Assembly: GCF_036226365.1 (NCBI RefSeq)
Contig: NZ_CP108462.1
Coordinates: forward strand, 7,980,001-8,044,000
DNA: 64,000 bases
Reading direction: 5' to 3'
Source: Streptomyces sp. NBC_01262
Lineage (GTDB): Bacteria; Actinomycetota; Actinomycetes; Streptomycetales; Streptomycetaceae
Position numbers and translations under genes: made by a program. Positions 62,202 to 64,000 of the stretch are shown piece by piece; positions within the stretch are counted from its first letter, which is position 1, and every line of letters starts with the position of its first letter. Below the pieces are notes generated by a model. The model was not told where the DNA came from. It ran no database searches and saw only the letters and a list, made by a program, of their open reading frames with translations.

Positions 62202-62864
62202 CTACAAGCGCACCAGAGATCTGAGCAGTTCGGGGTCGGCGTCCTTCAGGCTGGTGAGCACCATGCGGCCGGGCGCCGCCGGTATCGGCACCACCGACGG
62301 CACGACCAGGACCGGGCAGCCCGCCGCCTCCGCCGAGGCGACACCGGTGGGGGTGTCCTCGACGGCGACGCAGCGGGCCGGGTCCGCGCCGAGCAGCCGG
62401 ATCGCCTCCAGGTAGGGATCGGGGGCGGGTTTGGTGCGTACGGTGTCGTCGGCCGAGACGGAGACGGCGAAGTACTCCCTGCCCAGGACGTCCAGGACCA
62501 GGTCGACGACCCGGCGCGGGGACGCGGTGACCAGGGCGGTGGTGACACCGGCGGCGAGCAGGGCCTTGAGCAGGGCCAGCGCGCCGGGCCGGGGCACCAC
62601 GTCCCGGGCGACCAACTCGGCGAAGCGGGCGTCCAGTTCCCGGGCCAGGGCCCGCTCGTCGGTGCCCGGCGCGGCGGCGGCCAGGTGGGCGGCGGTGTGG
62701 CCGACGGACTGGCCGAGTACATGCGGCAGGTCCGCGTCGGTCAGGTCCAGGCCGAGCCGGGCCGCCGACTCGGCCGCGGCCTGCCACCACACCCCCTCCG
62801 TGTCCACCAGGGTTCCGTCCATGTCGAACAGCACGGCGTCGAGCCGCACGGGCTCAGCGCGCAC
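62202..62864 (-). CDS. HAD-superfamily phosphatase (beta-phosphoglucomutase/CbbY-like)
   Basis: A 220-residue HAD hydrolase with a helical C1 cap. Motif I LFDMDGTLVDTEG, motif II LVTASPR, motif III Lys in RTKPAPDPY, motif IV AVEDTPTGVASAEAAG. Members dephosphorylate small sugar phosphates; the substrate here is unknown. GTG 62864 overlaps the upstream ABC ATPase gene by 11 nt, which links it to that operon. Confidence 0.87.
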   Translation of the reverse strand: MRAEPVRLDAVLFDMDGTLVDTEGVWWQAAAESAARLGLDLTDADLPHVLGQSVGHTAAHLAAAAPGTDERALARELDARFAELVARDVVPRPGALALLKALLAAGVTTALVTASPRRVVDLVLDVLGREYFAVSVSADDTVRTKPAPDPYLEAIRLLGADPARCVAVEDTPTGVASAEAAGCPVLVVPSVVPIPAAPGRMVLTSLKDADPELLRSLVRL

Positions 62865-63891
62865 GGTCGTCCACGAGCACCGGGCGGTCGGGCAGCCCGA
62901 CGGTGACGGCGGCGCCCGCCGGCAGCTCGGCGGCGCGGTGGCTGGGCACGTCGGCCTTGAGCGTGGTGCCGTCGGCCAGCGCGAGGGTGAGCCGGGTGAC
63001 GGCGCCGTGGAAGGAGGCGGTGACCACCCGGGCGTCGCCGCCCACCGTGACGTCCAGGGCCTCGGGGCGGACCAGGGCGTCCACGTCCGCGTCGGCCTTG
63101 GCCTCGCCGCGCAGCGGCAGCCGGCGGCCCAGGACCTCCACGGTGCCGTCGGAGCCGGTGCGGCCGGGGATGCGGTTCATGGTGCCGACGAACTCGGCGA
63201 CGAAGGGCGTGGCCGGGGAGTCGTACAGCTCGGCGGGCGGCGCGCACTGCTCAAGGCGCCCGCCGTGCATGACGGCGACCCGGTCGGCGGTGGACAGCGC
63301 CTCCTCCTGGTCGTGGGTGACGAACAGCGTGGTGATGCCCAGCTCCAGCTGGAGCCGCCGGATCTCCTCCCGCAGCGAGACCCGGACCTTGGCGTCCAGC
63401 GCCGACAGCGGCTCGTCCAGCAGCAGCACCCTCGGCTCCAGCGCCAGCGCGCGGGCCAGCGCGATGCGCTGCTGCTGGCCGCCGGAGAGCTGGTGCGGGA
63501 AGCGGTCGCCGTGGGTGGGCAGCCCGACCAGCACCAGCAGCTCCGCCGCCCGCTTGCGCCGCTCCGCGGCGCCGACCCCGCGCATCCGCAGCCCGAAGGC
63601 GACGTTGTCGGCGGCGCTCAGATGCGGGAAGAGGCTGTACGACTGGAAGACCATGCCCGCGTTGCGGCGGTGCGCCGGTACGCCGGTGATGTCCTCGCCG
63701 TCCACCAGGATCTCCCCGGCGTCGGGCTGCTCGAAGCCGGCCAGGATCCGCAGGGCGGTGGTCTTGCCGCAGCCGGACGGGCCGAGCAGGGCGACGAGTT
63801 CGCCCGGCTGGACGGTCAGGTCGAGACCGTCCAGGGCGGTGGTGGAACCGAAGACGCGGCGCAGGCCACGGAATTCGAGGGTGGCGGTCAC
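62854..63891 (-). CDS. ABC importer ATPase, PotA/FbpC type
   Basis: A 345-residue ATPase with P-loop GPSGCGKTT, Q-loop VFQSYSLFPHL, signature LSGGQQQRIALARAL, Walker B VLLLDEPLSALD and H-loop VTHDQEEAL, then a C-terminal TOBE domain (from about 235). All catalytic residues are in place. The subfamily imports spermidine/putrescine, iron or phosphonates. GTG 63891 overlaps the permease stop (GTGA). GGAGA precedes it. Confidence 0.9.
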   Translation of the reverse strand: MTATLEFRGLRRVFGSTTALDGLDLTVQPGELVALLGPSGCGKTTALRILAGFEQPDAGEILVDGEDITGVPAHRRNAGMVFQSYSLFPHLSAADNVAFGLRMRGVGAAERRKRAAELLVLVGLPTHGDRFPHQLSGGQQQRIALARALALEPRVLLLDEPLSALDAKVRVSLREEIRRLQLELGITTLFVTHDQEEALSTADRVAVMHGGRLEQCAPPAELYDSPATPFVAEFVGTMNRIPGRTGSDGTVEVLGRRLPLRGEAKADADVDALVRPEALDVTVGGDARVVTASFHGAVTRLTLALADGTTLKADVPSHRAAELPAGAAVTVGLPDRPVLVDDRAR

Positions 63892-64000
63892 GAGGTCTCC
63901 TGGGACGTACGGGATTTACGGAACGAGCGGCCGCGTCCGGCAGCCGCGAGGATCAACAGCAGCACCCAGGTGAGCACCAGGCTCAGCACGGACACCGCCA
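63888..64000 (-). CDS. ABC transporter permease, C-terminal fragment (cut by window edge)
   Basis: The last 37 residues of a protein running in from beyond the window: VLSLVLTWVLLLILAAAGRG is a final membrane helix, followed by a basic tail SFRKSRTSQETS. The stop overlaps the ATPase start (GTGA). By context it is the permease of the PotA-type importer. Confidence 0.7.
   Translation of the reverse strand, partial: AVSVLSLVLTWVLLLILAAAGRGRSFRKSRTSQETS

Overview
The window is very GC-rich chromosomal DNA from a Streptomyces-like actinomycete. The evidence is the 23S/5S rRNA sequence, the frequent GTG starts, the GGAGG-type ribosome binding sites, the many GTGA/ATGA start-stop overlaps, and a core gene order (tlyA-nadK-recN, pyrG-nudix-ald, parA-scpA-scpB-rluB, aroH-tyrA-cmk-plsC-der, sepF-like) that I remember from the central arm of Streptomyces chromosomes. 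No prophage, transposase, CRISPR array or biosynthetic gene cluster is visible.

Layout. 1-3471 is the end of an rrn operon (spacer, 23S, 5S, strong terminator). Right behind it lies a gene for a TPR protein with a very long, repetitive Arg/Asp-rich N-terminus (3556-5541). 5609-16111 is mostly housekeeping: DUF1015 protein, HAD phosphatase, epoxide-hydrolase-like enzyme with an SCP2-like partner, phasin/histone-like protein, tlyA, NAD kinase, recN, an MraY/WecA-like membrane protein and a glycosyltransferase. 16178-24329 holds a GH15 glucoamylase/trehalase, pyrG, a Nudix ADP-ribose pyrophosphatase, an NB-ARC/TPR protein and alanine dehydrogenase. 24639-29203 is a chromosome-segregation operon (ParA, a ribbon-helix-helix-like partner, ScpA, ScpB) ending in a pseudouridine synthase.

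29303-31092 is a translationally coupled pair: a pol-beta-fold nucleotidyltransferase (RlaP/COG3541-like) and an ADP-ribosylglycohydrolase. This looks like nucleic-acid end-processing or ADP-ribose reversal and is the best candidate for a little-described system. 31093-34228 is an eroded accessory patch with a hydrolase, a methyltransferase pseudogene, a small membrane protein, a remnant of a second nucleotidyltransferase and a perfect 23-bp inverted repeat. 34229-35919 is a three-gene membrane redox operon (exported protein, DUF6529-type membrane protein, Rieske lipoprotein).

35981-40909 returns to core genes (DUF952, aroH, tyrA, cmk, plsC, der). The 3' end of der is duplicated 141 bp downstream. 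42617-44022 carries two Rpf-type muralytic genes, the first behind a long structured leader that may be a c-di-AMP riboswitch. 43952-49643 is a branched-chain-amino-acid-type ABC system in which both permeases and one ATPase are fused in one 844-residue chain. 51079-54496 is an esterase/MFS/TetR locus with paired operators. 54549-55911 has a prim-pol gene and an I78-type inhibitor gene, both apparently leaderless. 55939-61972 has a PAP2 phosphatase, a PIG-V-like mannosyltransferase, a DHA2 efflux pump, an acyl-CoA dehydrogenase carrying a palindromic insertion, and a sepF paralogue. The end is a HAD phosphatase plus a PotA-type ABC ATPase and the tail of its permease, cut by the window edge.

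Assignments rest on motif and family recognition by eye. No database search was run.
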